The translations under genes and the position numbers were made by a program. The notes beneath the pieces are model-generated. The model ran no database searches. It was not told the origin of the DNA and was given only the letters and a program-made list of their open reading frames with translations. Below, in pieces: positions 51,465-61,436 of a DNA stretch of 64,000 bases (within the stretch, counting starts at the first letter, position 1; each line of letters begins with the position of its first letter). This DNA comes from Solirubrobacteraceae bacterium (GTDB lineage Bacteria > Actinomycetota > Thermoleophilia > Solirubrobacterales > Solirubrobacteraceae), in the NCBI GenBank assembly GCA_030151725.1, contig JASLDD010000290.1, positions 1-64,000 on the forward strand, in the 5' to 3' direction.

Positions 51465-52625
51465 TCACGAGTGTCCCAGGGGCAGCGCCGTGCCGCCCGG
51501 CCGGTGCGCACGGGAGAGGGCCACAAAGCCCGCCAGCAGCGCAACAGCAAAGACCCCAGAGGCCCACCGCTGCCCTGCCGTCTGAGCGATCGTTGCCGCT
51601 CCAGTCGACCCCACGGCGTTGCCGGGAGGCCACGTCAGATCCATGCTCACAACAGCCATGATCTGTGCCACGCCGGCGGCGGTGCAGGCGTCTGAGAGCA
51701 TCACCATCAGAGGGGCCCACAGCAGACCTGTGAGCACGAGCGCTCCCCCGATCAGCAGCGCGGCCCCCAGACGGCTTTCAAGCCAGGGGACCGCCAGCAC
51801 CACGGGAACGCTCATAAGCAGTCCCAGCCGGATGGGAAGCACGGGGCCACGGCGGTCCGACCAGCGGCCGAACATAGGCCTCACGAGGATCCCCACCAGC
51901 GCCGCCACGCCAAACGTCGCCGCGATCTCACCCGCTCCGGCCCCCAACCGGTGCTGTTGGAGCGGTGCTAGCACGCTGATCGCCGCCAGCAGCATCGCGG
52001 GCAGCAGCGCGATCCACATCGCCCTTCTCACCTGCGCGGAGGAGAGCATCGAGCGCACCTGCAGCCGCCCTTTTGGGAGCATCGGCGGGGCCGGCAGGCG
52101 CGTGGCGAGCGCCGCCAGCGCTAGGCATACGAGGGCGATCGCCGTGAACGTGAGACCGCGCCCGGCTGCAGCGGCGAGGCCGCCGACGACCGGGCCGGCG
52201 ATGGCTCCCGCCTCGCTCACCCCGAAGGCGAACCCCAGCAGCTCTCCACGGCGCCCCGAGGGGGCAGCCTCGAGCAGCCACACCATTGCCGCCGTCCACA
52301 GCGCCGCCCCCGCGAACCCCTGCGCGAAACGCGCGGCCAGCAGAGCGTGGTAGCTGTGCACGAGCCCAAAGATCACGCTCATCGTCGCGAACGTGATCAG
52401 GCTCCCCAGTGCCATCCGCTTGACGCCCAGGCGCACCGCCATCAGCGTCGCCGGCACCGCGGCTGCGAGCGCGCCGATCGCATACATGGCCACCAGCAGT
52501 CCCGCCTGGGAGGTGGAGAGGGCGAGCGCGCGCTTCAACTCGGGCAGCAGCGGAGCCAGCACCGCGAAGAAGAACAGCTCCAGGAACATGAAGGCCGTGA
52601 TCAGGCCGAGCAGGCGACGGGACAC
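51465..52625 (-). CDS. MFS transporter
   Basis: A 386-residue permease with about 12 hydrophobic segments: motif A-like GVKRMALGS between helices 2 and 3 and RPMFGRWSDRRGPVLPIRLG between helices 8 and 9. Drug/metabolite exporter type; cargo unknown. A class 1 dyad lies about 70 bp upstream, linking it to the catabolic island by motif only. Confidence 0.9.
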   Translation of the reverse strand: MSRRLLGLITAFMFLELFFFAVLAPLLPELKRALALSTSQAGLLVAMYAIGALAAAVPATLMAVRLGVKRMALGSLITFATMSVIFGLVHSYHALLAARFAQGFAGAALWTAAMVWLLEAAPSGRRGELLGFAFGVSEAGAIAGPVVGGLAAAAGRGLTFTAIALVCLALAALATRLPAPPMLPKGRLQVRSMLSSAQVRRAMWIALLPAMLLAAISVLAPLQQHRLGAGAGEIAATFGVAALVGILVRPMFGRWSDRRGPVLPIRLGLLMSVPVVLAVPWLESRLGAALLIGGALVLTGLLWAPLMVMLSDACTAAGVAQIMAVVSMDLTWPPGNAVGSTGAATIAQTAGQRWASGVFAVALLAGFVALSRAHRPGGTALPLGHS

Positions 52626-52695
52626 CGGGCTAGACCTGCGCGATCGAGCATCTGCGTGTGCTGTTCACTGATCCAGCGCTCCTAGATCGGTTCTT

Positions 52696-52713
52696 AAGTC
52701 GATTGGTCGGTAT
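52696..52713. promoter_or_regulatory. Class 1 dyad site G
   Basis: AAGTCGATTGGTCGGTAT matches site A at 13 of 18 positions and lies 71 bp upstream of the MFS start. Confidence 0.5.
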
Positions 52714-52761
52714 GCTAACTAGGCGTTGCAGAACTGCCGGATGGACGCATCTGAGCGTCCT

Positions 52762-54258
52762 CTATCCGGCCCAGTCGAAGGAGCGCGTGACGGCCTTCTT
52801 CCACTGACCGTACTCGCGCTCGCGATGGGAGCGCTCCATCCGCGGCTCCCACCTGCGCTCGAGCGCCCAGCGTTCGCGCAGCTCGTCCTCATCTGCCCAG
52901 AAGCCCACCGCCAGGCCGGCCGCAAAGGCGGCGCCCAGGGCCGTCGTCTCGGTTACCTTGGGCCTGATCACGGGAACTCCCAGCACGTCGGCCTGGAACT
53001 GCATGAGCAGCTCGTTGGCGGTCATGCCTCCGTCGACCTTCAACTCGGTGAACGGCGCCGCCAGAACCTCGTTGGCGGCGTCCAGCACCTCGCGCGTCTG
53101 CCACGCAGTCGCCTCCAGCACCGCCCGGGCGATGTGCCCGGCGCGGGCGTAGGCGGTCAATCCCACGATCACTCCGCGCGCGTCTTCGCGCCAGTAGGGC
53201 GCAAACAGGCCCGAGAAGGCCGGCACGAAGTACACGCCCCCGTTGTCCTCCACGGTGCCTGCCAGCTCCTCCACCTCGGCCGCCGAGCCGATCAAGCCGA
53301 GCTGGTCGCGCAGCCACTGCACCGCCGCGCCCGTCACCGCGATGGAGCCCTCCAGCACGTACGTGGTGGCCCGCTCGCCGATCTTGGCGGCCACGCTCGT
53401 GAGCAGCGTCTCTGTGTGCACGATGCTCTCGCCCGTGTTGACCAGCAGGAAGGACCCCGTTCCATAGGTATTCTTGGCCTCTCCCGGCGCAAAGCACGTC
53501 TGCCCGTACAGAGCCGCCTGCTGGTCGCCGAGGATGCCCGCCACCTCTCGCCCGCCCAGCGCAGTCCCGGCGGCGTGGCCGTAGACCTCGCTGGAGGAGC
53601 GGATCTCGGGCAGCAGCTCCCGCGGTATGCCCATCAACTGCAGGCTTGGCTCATGCCAGTCGAGCGTCTCCAGGTCCATCAGCATGGTGCGGCTCGCGTT
53701 GGTCACATCGGTTGCATGCACGCCCCCGCGAGCGCCCCCTGTCAGGTTCCACAGGACCCAGCTGTCCATCGTCCCAAAGGCCAGCTCGCCGCTCTCGGCC
53801 CGCTCGCGTGCGCCGGCCACGTTGTCGAGGATCCAGGCGATCTTCGGACCGCTGAAGTACGTGGACAGCGGCAGTCCCACATGACTGCGCAGCCGGTCCA
53901 CGCCCACCTCGCCCGCCAGCTCGTGCACCAGCCCGTCCGTACGCGTGTCCTGCCAGACGATGGCGTTGTGGATCGGTTCACCGCTCTCACGGTCCCACAC
54001 CACGGCCGTCTCGCGCTGGTTGGCGATGCCGATCGCCGCGATGTCGCGCGCCTCGGTCCCCGACGCGGCCAGCGCCCCGCCGATCACCTCGCGCGTGCGC
54101 CGCCATACTTCGCTTGCGTCGTGCTCCACCCAGCCGGCGCGTGGATGGATCTGCTCGTGCTCGCGCTGATCGACCGCCGCGATCCTGCCGTCCACGTCGA
54201 ACAGGATCAGGCGCGTGCTCGTCGTTCCCTGGTCGATCGCCGCAACGTATCTGCTCAT
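52762..54258 (-). CDS. glpK: Glycerol kinase
   Basis: A 498-residue FGGY kinase: [58 protein letters not shown], and [20 protein letters not shown]. It phosphorylates glycerol to glycerol-3-phosphate in the cytoplasm; length and motifs are complete. No glpF or glpD gene is adjacent. Confidence 0.96.
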   Translation of the reverse strand: MSRYVAAIDQGTTSTRLILFDVDGRIAAVDQREHEQIHPRAGWVEHDASEVWRRTREVIGGALAASGTEARDIAAIGIANQRETAVVWDRESGEPIHNAIVWQDTRTDGLVHELAGEVGVDRLRSHVGLPLSTYFSGPKIAWILDNVAGARERAESGELAFGTMDSWVLWNLTGGARGGVHATDVTNASRTMLMDLETLDWHEPSLQLMGIPRELLPEIRSSSEVYGHAAGTALGGREVAGILGDQQAALYGQTCFAPGEAKNTYGTGSFLLVNTGESIVHTETLLTSVAAKIGERATTYVLEGSIAVTGAAVQWLRDQLGLIGSAAEVEELAGTVEDNGGVYFVPAFSGLFAPYWREDARGVIVGLTAYARAGHIARAVLEATAWQTREVLDAANEVLAAPFTELKVDGGMTANELLMQFQADVLGVPVIRPKVTETTALGAAFAAGLAVGFWADEDELRERWALERRWEPRMERSHREREYGQWKKAVTRSFDWAG

Positions 54259-54287
54259 CGCCCCACCCTAATGCGAGTGTCCCGAGG

Positions 54288-54302
54288 AGCGCCATTGGCG
54301 CT
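54288..54302. promoter_or_regulatory. Inverted repeat in the glpK-deacetylase divergent gap
   Basis: AGCGCCA-T-TGGCGCT, perfect 7-bp arms, sits between the two divergent start codons and could control either gene. Confidence 0.4.
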
Positions 54303-54317
54303 GTATGGTGAGAGACG

Positions 54318-55244
54318 GTGCGCCACCTCTACACCGCACTTGCGATCCTGGCTGCGCTGGCCGTTGGCATCTACGCGAAGGTGGCCGGCGGGAAGACCAA
54401 GCACCAAGCGCCCAGCGTCGCCCTCGCAACCCGCGCCACACCGACGGCGGCCCCGGCCGGCACAACCGCGGCTCCCGCAGTGCAGGGCGTAGCGACGGCC
54501 TCTCCCGCCGCTCGGACCTCGGGCCCGATGTTCCGCATCGTTGGCTGTCGCAGCAATTCCAGCCGTGCATACCGCCACGGGCCCAATCGTCCCGAGGTGG
54601 CGATTGGCTTCGACGACGGCCCCGCGCCGGACACGCCGGCCTTTGTGGACATGCTCGAGCAGAGCCACACACAGGCCACCTTCTTCATGATCGGCCAGCT
54701 CCTCAAGCCCGGCTACCGCGCCACGCTGCTGCGAGAGCTTCGCGACGGCGATGCTCTCGGCGACCTCACCTACACCCACCCCAACCTCGTGCACAGCGAC
54801 GAAGTCCGCTCCCAGCTGCTGAGAGCCCTGGTGGCGATTCGCGGGCTCACTGGCTACACGCCCTGCGTATTTCGCCCACCCTTCGGCGTGTTTGATGAAT
54901 CTGTGGTGCAGACGGCAGGGTCGCTTGGGCTGGCGACGGTGGTGTGGGACGCCGCGCCGCAGGACTACCTCCTGCCGGGCACCCCCGTGATCGAGCAGCG
55001 CATCCTGGCGCAGGTGCGCCCCGGCTCGATCATCGTCTCCCACGATGGCGGAGGGCCGCGCGAACAGACGCTGGCGGCCTACCCTACGATCATCGCCACC
55101 CTGCGAGCCCGTGGCTACCGGATCGTGACGATCCCCGAACTCCTCGGCTTTCGTCCCTTGTATGAGCGCTGCGCCAAGCGCTGCGACGGCCTCGGCGTGT
55201 CGCGCTCGCAGCTGCCCCCCAACGCGATCATCCAGGCTGGTTGA
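54318..55244 (+). CDS. Polysaccharide deacetylase (NodB-fold)
   Basis: A 308-residue membrane-anchored deacetylase: N-terminal hydrophobic anchor (residues 4-20), an Ala/Thr/Pro-rich linker to about 70, then the NodB domain with FDD (D99, D100) in IGFDDGPAPDTPAF, YTHPNLVH as the metal His block, and FRPPFGVFDE. It removes acetyl groups from cell-wall or other glycans outside the membrane. GTG start at 54318 after GAGAGACG. Confidence 0.9.
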   Translation: MRHLYTALAILAALAVGIYAKVAGGKTKHQAPSVALATRATPTAAPAGTTAAPAVQGVATASPAARTSGPMFRIVGCRSNSSRAYRHGPNRPEVAIGFDDGPAPDTPAFVDMLEQSHTQATFFMIGQLLKPGYRATLLRELRDGDALGDLTYTHPNLVHSDEVRSQLLRALVAIRGLTGYTPCVFRPPFGVFDESVVQTAGSLGLATVVWDAAPQDYLLPGTPVIEQRILAQVRPGSIIVSHDGGGPREQTLAAYPTIIATLRARGYRIVTIPELLGFRPLYERCAKRCDGLGVSRSQLPPNAIIQAG

Positions 55245-55289
55245 CCGAGAACCTCCTGCTCCCAGGCTTGTTTTTGAGAGGCTTCGCCG

Positions 55290-56126
55290 ATGATCATCGA
55301 TGCCTGGATGCAGCACCCCACGCGACGCTTCCTCGATCACGACATGTTCGACTCCCTGCGGCGGTGGACCGGCGGGGAGATCCCCACGGGCGACATCCCA
55401 ATCGAGGCCACCATCCAGGCAATGGACACCGCCGGCGTCGACTTCGCCCTACTCACCGCCTGGCATGCCCCGCGGGAGGGCGCCCTGATCTCAAACGACG
55501 AGGTGGCCGGCTGGGTGGCAGCGCATCCGGGGCGCTTCGCAGGGCTTGCCGCTGTGGCGCTCGACCGGCCCATGGAGGGCGTGCGCGAGCTGCGCCGCTG
55601 CGTGAGCGAGCTGGGGCTCATCGGGCTGCGCATGTTGCCCTGGCTGTGGGAGACACCGCCAACCGACCGGCGCTTCTATCCGCTGTACGCCGCCTGTGTG
55701 GATCTCGGCGTTCCCTTCTGTACGCAGGTGGGGCACACGGGGCCCCTGCGCCCGTCCGAGCCCGGCCGTCCGATCCCCTACATCGATCAGATCGCACTCG
55801 ACTTCCCCGAGCTTGTGATCGTCGGTGGGCACATCGGCTATCCGTGGACCGAGGAGATGATCGCCGTGTGCCGCAAGCACGAGAACGTCTACATCGACAC
55901 CTCCGCCTACACCAGCCGGCGACTGCCCCCGGAGCTGGTCGCCTACATGAAGAGCGGCAGCGGGCGCCACAAGGTCCTGTTCGGTAGCAACTACCCGATG
56001 ATCCTCCCCGACCACGCCCTCGACGGCCTGGGCGAGCTGGGCCTGGACGAGCAGACGCGCGACCTCTACCTCCACGGGAACGTCGCGCGTGTCTTTGGCC
56101 TGCCCGAGCAGGCCGAGCCTGCTTAG
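55290..56126 (+). CDS. Amidohydrolase family protein with altered metal ligands
   Basis: A 278-residue amidohydrolase-2 (ACMSD-like) TIM barrel: QVGHTGPLR, IVGGHIGYPW and LFGSNYPMIL. The usual N-terminal HxH is absent (IDAWMQHP) and the late metal Asp is Asn (GSNYP instead of GTDYP), so metal use or activity may differ from decarboxylases of the family. Substrate unknown. It follows the deacetylase by 45 bp. Confidence 0.85.
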   Translation: MIIDAWMQHPTRRFLDHDMFDSLRRWTGGEIPTGDIPIEATIQAMDTAGVDFALLTAWHAPREGALISNDEVAGWVAAHPGRFAGLAAVALDRPMEGVRELRRCVSELGLIGLRMLPWLWETPPTDRRFYPLYAACVDLGVPFCTQVGHTGPLRPSEPGRPIPYIDQIALDFPELVIVGGHIGYPWTEEMIAVCRKHENVYIDTSAYTSRRLPPELVAYMKSGSGRHKVLFGSNYPMILPDHALDGLGELGLDEQTRDLYLHGNVARVFGLPEQAEPA

Positions 56127-56172
56127 AATAGGCTGCGCAACTGCAAGTCAAGCTGGTCAGACGTCTAACAGC

Positions 56173-56268
56173 GCGCCCGTAGCTCAGTGGTCAACGGTTC
56201 TCTTCGGGGAGCCAAAGAGCAGCGGTCTTTCAAGCCGCAGGCCGCGGGTTCGATTCCCGCCGGGCGCA
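56173..56268 (+). tRNA. tRNA-Glu(UUC)-like, 96 nt, with a hairpin inserted in the D-loop
   Basis: A full cloverleaf can be drawn. The acceptor is GCGCCCG/CGGGCGC, discriminator A at 56268. The D-stem is GCTC/GAGC (56182-56185 and 56217-56220), the anticodon stem GCGGT/GCCGC, loop CTTTCAA with anticodon TTC (56229-56231), a 5-nt variable loop, and a T-arm GCGGG-TTCGATT-CCCGC. The D-loop is 31 nt instead of about 8-10: it contains a 7-bp stem (GGTTCTC/GGGAGCC, two G-U pairs) capped by TTCG (56196-56213). CCA is not encoded. The Glu assignment rests on the anticodon only. Confidence 0.8.
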
Positions 56269-56911
56269 CTCTCTCCTCCGGGCCTCTGCGCCCCATATGG
56301 GCCGCCCTGAAAGCGTTCCTCAGCGGTCGCAGAAGCCTCCTGCCGAAGCTGTTGCGCAAGCCGGGGCACGCCCGCTTCCCCCTGGGTGGAACTGGCATAT
56401 CGCCCTGTGGCTCTTGCGATCAAGGCCCCCCCATAGACGCTTCAGGGTTTGCATGTCATCCAATCGGGTTAAGTTGACATTCTGCGTAAAACCTGATTTA
56501 TATGTCCCCGGCGGGAACGATCTCGCCCCCATCGGAAGGTATGGAGGATGGGAACACTCTCCGAAGAAGACGAGGGGTCGGACTATGGACGTGAGGTCAA
56601 GCACGATGCAAGGCCGGAAGTCGATGGCGGACACGACGAGTTCGCTTTCAATGTCCCTGAGCCTCACAGCCGCCGGCAGGCGGTCGTGAGGGTGTTCGAC
56701 TGTCACGAGCAGCGGATGCTCCGAGCGCTGCACGGCCGCTGGCCCTACCGCCGCTCGCACTGCCGCCACGATCTGCACTGGCTCGTGCGCGTGCGCCAGG
56801 AAACATGCTTCTGCCCAAGTGCGCGCACACATTCCGTATCGGGGTTGCGCGTCCACGGCCGTCGGCCCAAGGGGGCCTAGTAAGCGGGGAAGGGGCCGGC
56901 GCGGCTCGGCG
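56269..56911. other. 643-bp stretch without a recognised gene
   Basis: An AT-richer segment at 56460-56510 holds a near-consensus promoter. Downstream, a 110-codon frame (56548-56880) has GGAGG directly against its ATG, but its translation matches nothing I know and shows no domain. It may be a decayed gene. A 17-codon frame from 56541 overlaps its start. No evidence of a functional protein. Confidence 0.4.
56474..56502 (+). promoter_or_regulatory. Near-consensus sigma70 promoter
   Basis: TTGACA (56474-56479), a 17-bp spacer, then TTTATA (56497-56502), the best -35/-10 pair I saw in the window. It would start RNA just after 56508, ahead of the unrecognised 56548-56880 frame. Confidence 0.6.
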
Positions 56912-57187
56912 ATGGTGGGCGATCGTGAGATCAACGACCTCGAGGAACCGACCCAGGCCGAGGTGCGCGCGCAGCGCGACGCCTACGAGCGCTGCTTCCG
57001 GGCAGTCATCCAGCGTGGTGTGGACGAGGGCTCTTTCACGGTCGACTCGGTCAAGCTGGCCTCCTTCGCGATCATCGAGATGGCGACGAGCGTGACGGTG
57101 TGGTTCAACGAGAAGGGACCGATGACGCCCGAGGAGGTCGCCCGCGAAATACGGCGAGATGGCGTTGAGGATCGTTGGCGCACGTAA
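56912..57187 (+). pseudogene. TetR-family regulator fragment (effector domain only)
   Basis: A 91-residue frame whose QRDAYERCFRAVIQRGVDEG, then FAIIEMATSVTVWFNEKGPMTPEEVA, matches the C-terminal domain of KstR2-like TetR proteins. The helix-turn-helix half (about 110 residues) is missing and nothing like it occurs upstream in any frame, so it looks like a degraded remnant. A small stand-alone protein cannot be excluded. Confidence 0.55.
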
Positions 57188-57225
57188 GGCTCGCCGGAAG
57201 AGCAGCGCGAGGTCCTAGACGGCTC

Positions 57226-58191
57226 TCAGGCGACGGCGTCCGACGACGGTGTGCCTGCAGGGGTGGGGACGGGATCCGCGTGGTCGGCGGCCTTCTCGAT
57301 TTGTTCCTCGCTCCCATCTGCCGCCAGCGCGTGCTCGGAGATCGCATCGATCAGCTTTGGCCACGCAGCCCGTGGCAGGTCGTGGCCCATGCCATCCACG
57401 ATCATCAGCTCGGCGCCGGGGATCGCTTTGGCCGTGGCCCGGCCGCCGGAGGGCGAGACGAGCCTGTCGGCGCTTCCATGGATGACCAGGGTCGGCACCG
57501 AGATCCTGCGCAGTTCGGCGGTGCGATCGCCGGAGGCGATGATGGCGGCGAGCTGGCGGCCGGGGCTCTCGGAGTCGCGGTCGCGATCGAAGCTGGCGCC
57601 GGCAAGCATCCGGATGTCCTCGGAGTCGCGGGGGATGCCGATCGATCCGATCGCCTTGAAGACGCCCTCCATGTGAGCCACAAATGCCTCGCGCTCATTG
57701 GGCGCTCGTCGCAACAACGTCGAGTACACGCGCAGCGAGGGCTGCCCGCTCCAGCGGTTGCCCGTGTTGGACATGATCGAGACCAGCGAGCGCACCGCCT
57801 GCGGATGGCGCGCGGCCAGCGCTTGGGCGATCATCCCGCCCATCGACGCTCCGATCACGTGCGCGGGCGCCAGATTGAGCTCGCGCAGCAGGCCGGCGGC
57901 GTCGTCGGCCATGTCGGCGAGCGTGTAAACGGCGGCTCGCCGCGAGCGCATCAGCAGCTGGGGAATCGAGGGTGGGCGTCCCTCGACATGCGTGGAGCGC
58001 CCGATGTCGCGGTTGTCGAAGCGGACCACATGCAGGCCGCGTCTGGCAAGCTCGCGGCAGAAGTCCTCGTGCCAGGCGATCATCTGCGTGCCCAGCCCCA
58101 TGACGAGCAGCGCAGTCGGGTCCGCCGGATCCCCAAAGGTCTCGTAGCAGAGGGTGATGCCCTGGCCGACGTCGCAGAACTGCTCAGACAC
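57226..58191 (-). CDS. Alpha/beta hydrolase
   Basis: A 321-residue alpha/beta hydrolase: [10 protein letters not shown], nucleophile elbow [10 protein letters not shown], acid in [12 protein letters not shown] and His in [12 protein letters not shown]. Similar to esterase/aclacinomycin methylesterase-like proteins. Divergent from transketolase with 42 bp between the furthest starts. Confidence 0.9.
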   Translation of the reverse strand: MSEQFCDVGQGITLCYETFGDPADPTALLVMGLGTQMIAWHEDFCRELARRGLHVVRFDNRDIGRSTHVEGRPPSIPQLLMRSRRAAVYTLADMADDAAGLLRELNLAPAHVIGASMGGMIAQALAARHPQAVRSLVSIMSNTGNRWSGQPSLRVYSTLLRRAPNEREAFVAHMEGVFKAIGSIGIPRDSEDIRMLAGASFDRDRDSESPGRQLAAIIASGDRTAELRRISVPTLVIHGSADRLVSPSGGRATAKAIPGAELMIVDGMGHDLPRAAWPKLIDAISEHALAADGSEEQIEKAADHADPVPTPAGTPSSDAVA

Positions 58192-58233
58192 GATCAGGCG
58201 ACTCTAGCGGCCCGGTCGATAGCATCGAGCGGG

Positions 58234-60297
58234 ATGTCCGTCCGAGTTGGATCCACCACAACGGGTAACGAGGCTTCCGTGGCTGACGACGCAGATATTC
58301 GCAAGCTCTCGATCGACACGATTCGCGGTCTGTCGATGGACTCGGTGCAAAAGGCCAACGCCGGACATCCCGGCACGGCGATGGCGCTCGCTCCACTGGC
58401 CTACGTCCTGTTCAAGCGCTTTTTGAATGTCAACCCCCTCGACACCGAGTGGCCGGATCGGGATCGCTTCGTCCTCAGCTCGGGCCACGCGTGCGTGTTG
58501 CAGTACTCACTACTGCACCTGACGGGCTACGACCTGGAGTTGGAGGATCTCAAGCAGTTTCGCCAGTGGGGCTCGCGCTGCCCGGGCCATCCCGAGCGCG
58601 GCCACACCTCCGGCATCGAGGTTACGACGGGGCCGTTGGGGCAGGGCTTCGCCAACGCGGTTGGAATGGCGATGGCCGAGCGCTTCCTCTCAGACCGCTT
58701 CAACCGCCCTGGCCGCGAGCTGGTCGATCACCGCGTCTACACGATCTGCTCCGACGGGGACATGATGGAGGGGATCAGCCAGGAAGCCGCGTCGATCGCC
58801 GGGCATTTCGGGCTTGGCAAGTTGGTGGCTTGCTATGACGACAACCGCATCACGATCGACGGCACAACGTCTCTGTCATTCGACGGTGAGAACCACACGC
58901 GCCGCTTCGAAGCCGACGGATGGCACGTTCAGCGTGTGGAGGACTCCGAGGACGTGGAGGCGCTCGAGACGGCCATTGCGGCGGCGCGCGATGAAACCGA
59001 GCGGCCGTCATTCATCTCGATTCGCTCGCACATCGCCTACCCGGCCCCCAACGCGACCGACACCGCCAAGTCCCACGGGGCGGCGTTGGGAGAAGATGAG
59101 GTCAGGGCCACCAAGGAGGTCATGGGCTTCGATCCCGAGCGCACCTTCTGGGTGGATGAGCGCGTCTATGAGCACATGTCGCTGCGCGAGCAGGGCGCTT
59201 CGTCGCAGGCCGCCTGGCAAGAGCGCTTCGGCTCTTGGCGCGAGGCCTTCCCTGACATGGCCGACGACTGGGACCGGGCCTGGAAGGGCCAGCTGCGCGA
59301 CGGCTGGCGCGAGGCGCTGCCGACATTCGAGGCCGGCGAGAAGCTGGCGACCCGCGCGGCCGGCCAGAAGATCATGGCGAGCTTCGCCGAGTTCTCGCCC
59401 ACGATGATCGGGGGAGCCGCGGATCTGGTCGAGTCGACCAAGACCGTCTTCGAGGGTGGCGGTGAGTTCTCCAAGGTGCACGCCGGACGCAACGTCCCGT
59501 TCGGCATCCGCGAGCATGCCATGGGCGCAATCGTCAACGGCGCTGCGGCCCACGGCGGCATCGTCAAGCCCTACGGCTCCACGTTCCTGATCTTTTCCGA
59601 CTATATGCGCGGCTCGGTGCGCCTGTCCGCTCTGATGGAGCTTCCGGTGGTGTGGGTGTGGACGCACGACTCGGTGGCGTTGGGCGAGGACGGCCCCACA
59701 CACCAGCCGATCGAGCACTATGCGGCGCTGCGTGCGATCCCGCACCTGTGGGTGATCCGCCCCGGCGACGCCAACGAGACGTCACTGGCCTGGAAGGTCG
59801 CGCTCGAGCGCGAGGACGGGCCGGTGGCGCTCTTGCTCTCGCGCCAGAACGTCGAGACGCTCGACCGCACCGAGACCGCCGCCGCCGAGGGTTTGGAAAA
59901 GGGCGGCTATGTGCTGTGGGACTCGAGCTCGGCCGAGGTTCCCCAGCTGATCCTGATCGCCACCGGTGCCGAGGTCGGTCCGACGCTTGCAGCCGGTAAG
60001 GAGCTCGCCGGCGATGGCACTCGCGTGCGGGTCGTCTCGATGCCGTGCATGGAGCTCTTCGAAGCCCAGTCGCAGGAGTATCGCGACGAGGTGCTCCCGT
60101 GTGCGATCACAGCCCGCCTTGCGGTGGAGCCGGGAGCGAGCATGAGCTGGTGGAAGTGGGTCGGCAGCGACGGCGACGTGCTTGGCCTGGATCGCTTTGG
60201 AGCCTCCGCCCCGGGTACTACCGTGTTGAAGGAGCTCGGCTTCACCACCGAGAACATCGCCGCCCGCGCCCGGGCGCTGCTGGACTCAAACACCTAA
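58234..60297 (+). CDS. tkt: Transketolase
   Basis: A 687-residue thiamine-diphosphate enzyme of the pentose phosphate pathway: [22 protein letters not shown] at the start, [53 protein letters not shown] (ThDP motif), [14 protein letters not shown] and [15 protein letters not shown]. It transfers two-carbon units between sugar phosphates. ATG 58234 is taken; GTG 58279 is an alternative. Continues to transaldolase after 9 bp. Confidence 0.96.
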   Translation: MSVRVGSTTTGNEASVADDADIRKLSIDTIRGLSMDSVQKANAGHPGTAMALAPLAYVLFKRFLNVNPLDTEWPDRDRFVLSSGHACVLQYSLLHLTGYDLELEDLKQFRQWGSRCPGHPERGHTSGIEVTTGPLGQGFANAVGMAMAERFLSDRFNRPGRELVDHRVYTICSDGDMMEGISQEAASIAGHFGLGKLVACYDDNRITIDGTTSLSFDGENHTRRFEADGWHVQRVEDSEDVEALETAIAAARDETERPSFISIRSHIAYPAPNATDTAKSHGAALGEDEVRATKEVMGFDPERTFWVDERVYEHMSLREQGASSQAAWQERFGSWREAFPDMADDWDRAWKGQLRDGWREALPTFEAGEKLATRAAGQKIMASFAEFSPTMIGGAADLVESTKTVFEGGGEFSKVHAGRNVPFGIREHAMGAIVNGAAAHGGIVKPYGSTFLIFSDYMRGSVRLSALMELPVVWVWTHDSVALGEDGPTHQPIEHYAALRAIPHLWVIRPGDANETSLAWKVALEREDGPVALLLSRQNVETLDRTETAAAEGLEKGGYVLWDSSSAEVPQLILIATGAEVGPTLAAGKELAGDGTRVRVVSMPCMELFEAQSQEYRDEVLPCAITARLAVEPGASMSWWKWVGSDGDVLGLDRFGASAPGTTVLKELGFTTENIAARARALLDSNT

Positions 60298-60306
60298 GGA
60301 GACGCC

Positions 60307-61422
60307 ATGTCCACCGATGCAACCTCGCCCCTGCAACGCCTTTCGGCTCTCGGGCAGAGCGTGTGGGTGGACTTCCTCTCGCGCGAGTCAATTCGTGGCG
60401 GGCACCTGCAGGAGCTGCTCGACGACTACTCGGTGGTGGGCGCCACGTCCAACCCCACGATCTTTCAGAAGGCGATGTCCTCGGGCGACGCCTATGACGA
60501 GCAGATGCATGAATTGGCGGCCGACGGCTGCGACACCGCAGCGACGTTCTGGGCGCTGGCCCAGGATGACATCAAGGCCGCCTGTGACTTGTTTCGCCCC
60601 GTGTGGGACGGCGGCGGTGGGCGCGACGGCTATGTCTCGCTCGAGGTGGACCCGCGCCTGGCGTATGACACGCTGGAGACGTTCCGCGAGGCCATGCGCC
60701 TGCACAAGACGGTCGATCGCGTCAACCTGATGGTCAAGATCCCCGCCACCAAGCCGGGGCTGGCAGCGATCGAGGACGTGATCTCCAAGGGCCACTCGAT
60801 CAACGTGACGCTGATCTTCTCGCTGCAGCGCTACGCGGAGGTGGCCGAGTCCTACATCCGTGGCCTCGAGCGCTTGGTGGCGGAGGGAGGCGACCCGCGC
60901 AAGGTCGCCTCCGTGGCGAGCTTCTTCGTCTCGCGCATCGACACCGAGGCGGACAAACGCCTAGACGACATCGGCGGTCACGACGAGCTCAAGGGCAAGC
61001 TCGCGGTGGCCAACGCAAGGCTCGCATATGCCCACTACCTGGAGGCGTTCGCCGGTCCGCGCTGGGAGTACCTGGCGGGCAAGGGCGCGACCCCCCAGCG
61101 GGTGCTGTGGGCGTCCACATCTGTCAAGAACCCCGACTACCCAGACACGATGTACGTCGAGGAGCTGATCGGCCCGGACACCGTCAACACGATGCCCGAG
61201 GAGACGATCATGGCCTTCCAGGATCATGGAAGGCCAGAGCCGCGACTGCGCAGCGGTCTTGCGGAGGCACGCGCGGTGCTCGACGCGCTGGCGCAGGCGG
61301 GCGTCGACTACGACGATCTCACCGACACGCTCGAGCGCGAGGGCGTGGAGAAATTCGCGGACTCTTTCGACGAGCTGATGAAGTCGCTGGACTCCAAGCG
61401 CGAGGCGCTCGCCCCGGCCTAG
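60307..61422 (+). CDS. tal: Transaldolase
   Basis: A 371-residue class I aldolase-type enzyme: GATSNPTIFQKA, VNLMVKIPATKPGLAAI with the Schiff-base Lys, NVTLIFSLQRY, VASFFVSRIDTEADKRL and RVLWASTSVKNPDYPD. It transfers dihydroxyacetone units in the pentose phosphate pathway. AAGGAGA lies before the ATG; operon with transketolase. Confidence 0.96.
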   Translation: MSTDATSPLQRLSALGQSVWVDFLSRESIRGGHLQELLDDYSVVGATSNPTIFQKAMSSGDAYDEQMHELAADGCDTAATFWALAQDDIKAACDLFRPVWDGGGGRDGYVSLEVDPRLAYDTLETFREAMRLHKTVDRVNLMVKIPATKPGLAAIEDVISKGHSINVTLIFSLQRYAEVAESYIRGLERLVAEGGDPRKVASVASFFVSRIDTEADKRLDDIGGHDELKGKLAVANARLAYAHYLEAFAGPRWEYLAGKGATPQRVLWASTSVKNPDYPDTMYVEELIGPDTVNTMPEETIMAFQDHGRPEPRLRSGLAEARAVLDALAQAGVDYDDLTDTLEREGVEKFADSFDELMKSLDSKREALAPA

Positions 61423-61436
61423 CTCCCTCCACTGGC

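Noticed and set aside
22100..52713. The repeated dyads as a mobile element or CRISPR repeat
   Set aside because: Spacing is irregular over kilobases, sites vary at several positions, and each lies at a promoter; no cas or transposase gene is present.
52726..54492. A 588-codon plus-strand frame over glycerol kinase
   Set aside because: Antisense shadow of a complete glpK gene.
56173..56268. A selenocysteine tRNA
   Set aside because: The extra stem is in the D-loop, the variable loop is 5 nt, and the anticodon reads TTC, not TCA.
57175..58233. An N-terminal extension of transketolase by about 350 codons
   Set aside because: The extension is antisense to a complete alpha/beta hydrolase gene, and the transketolase family begins near 58234-58279.
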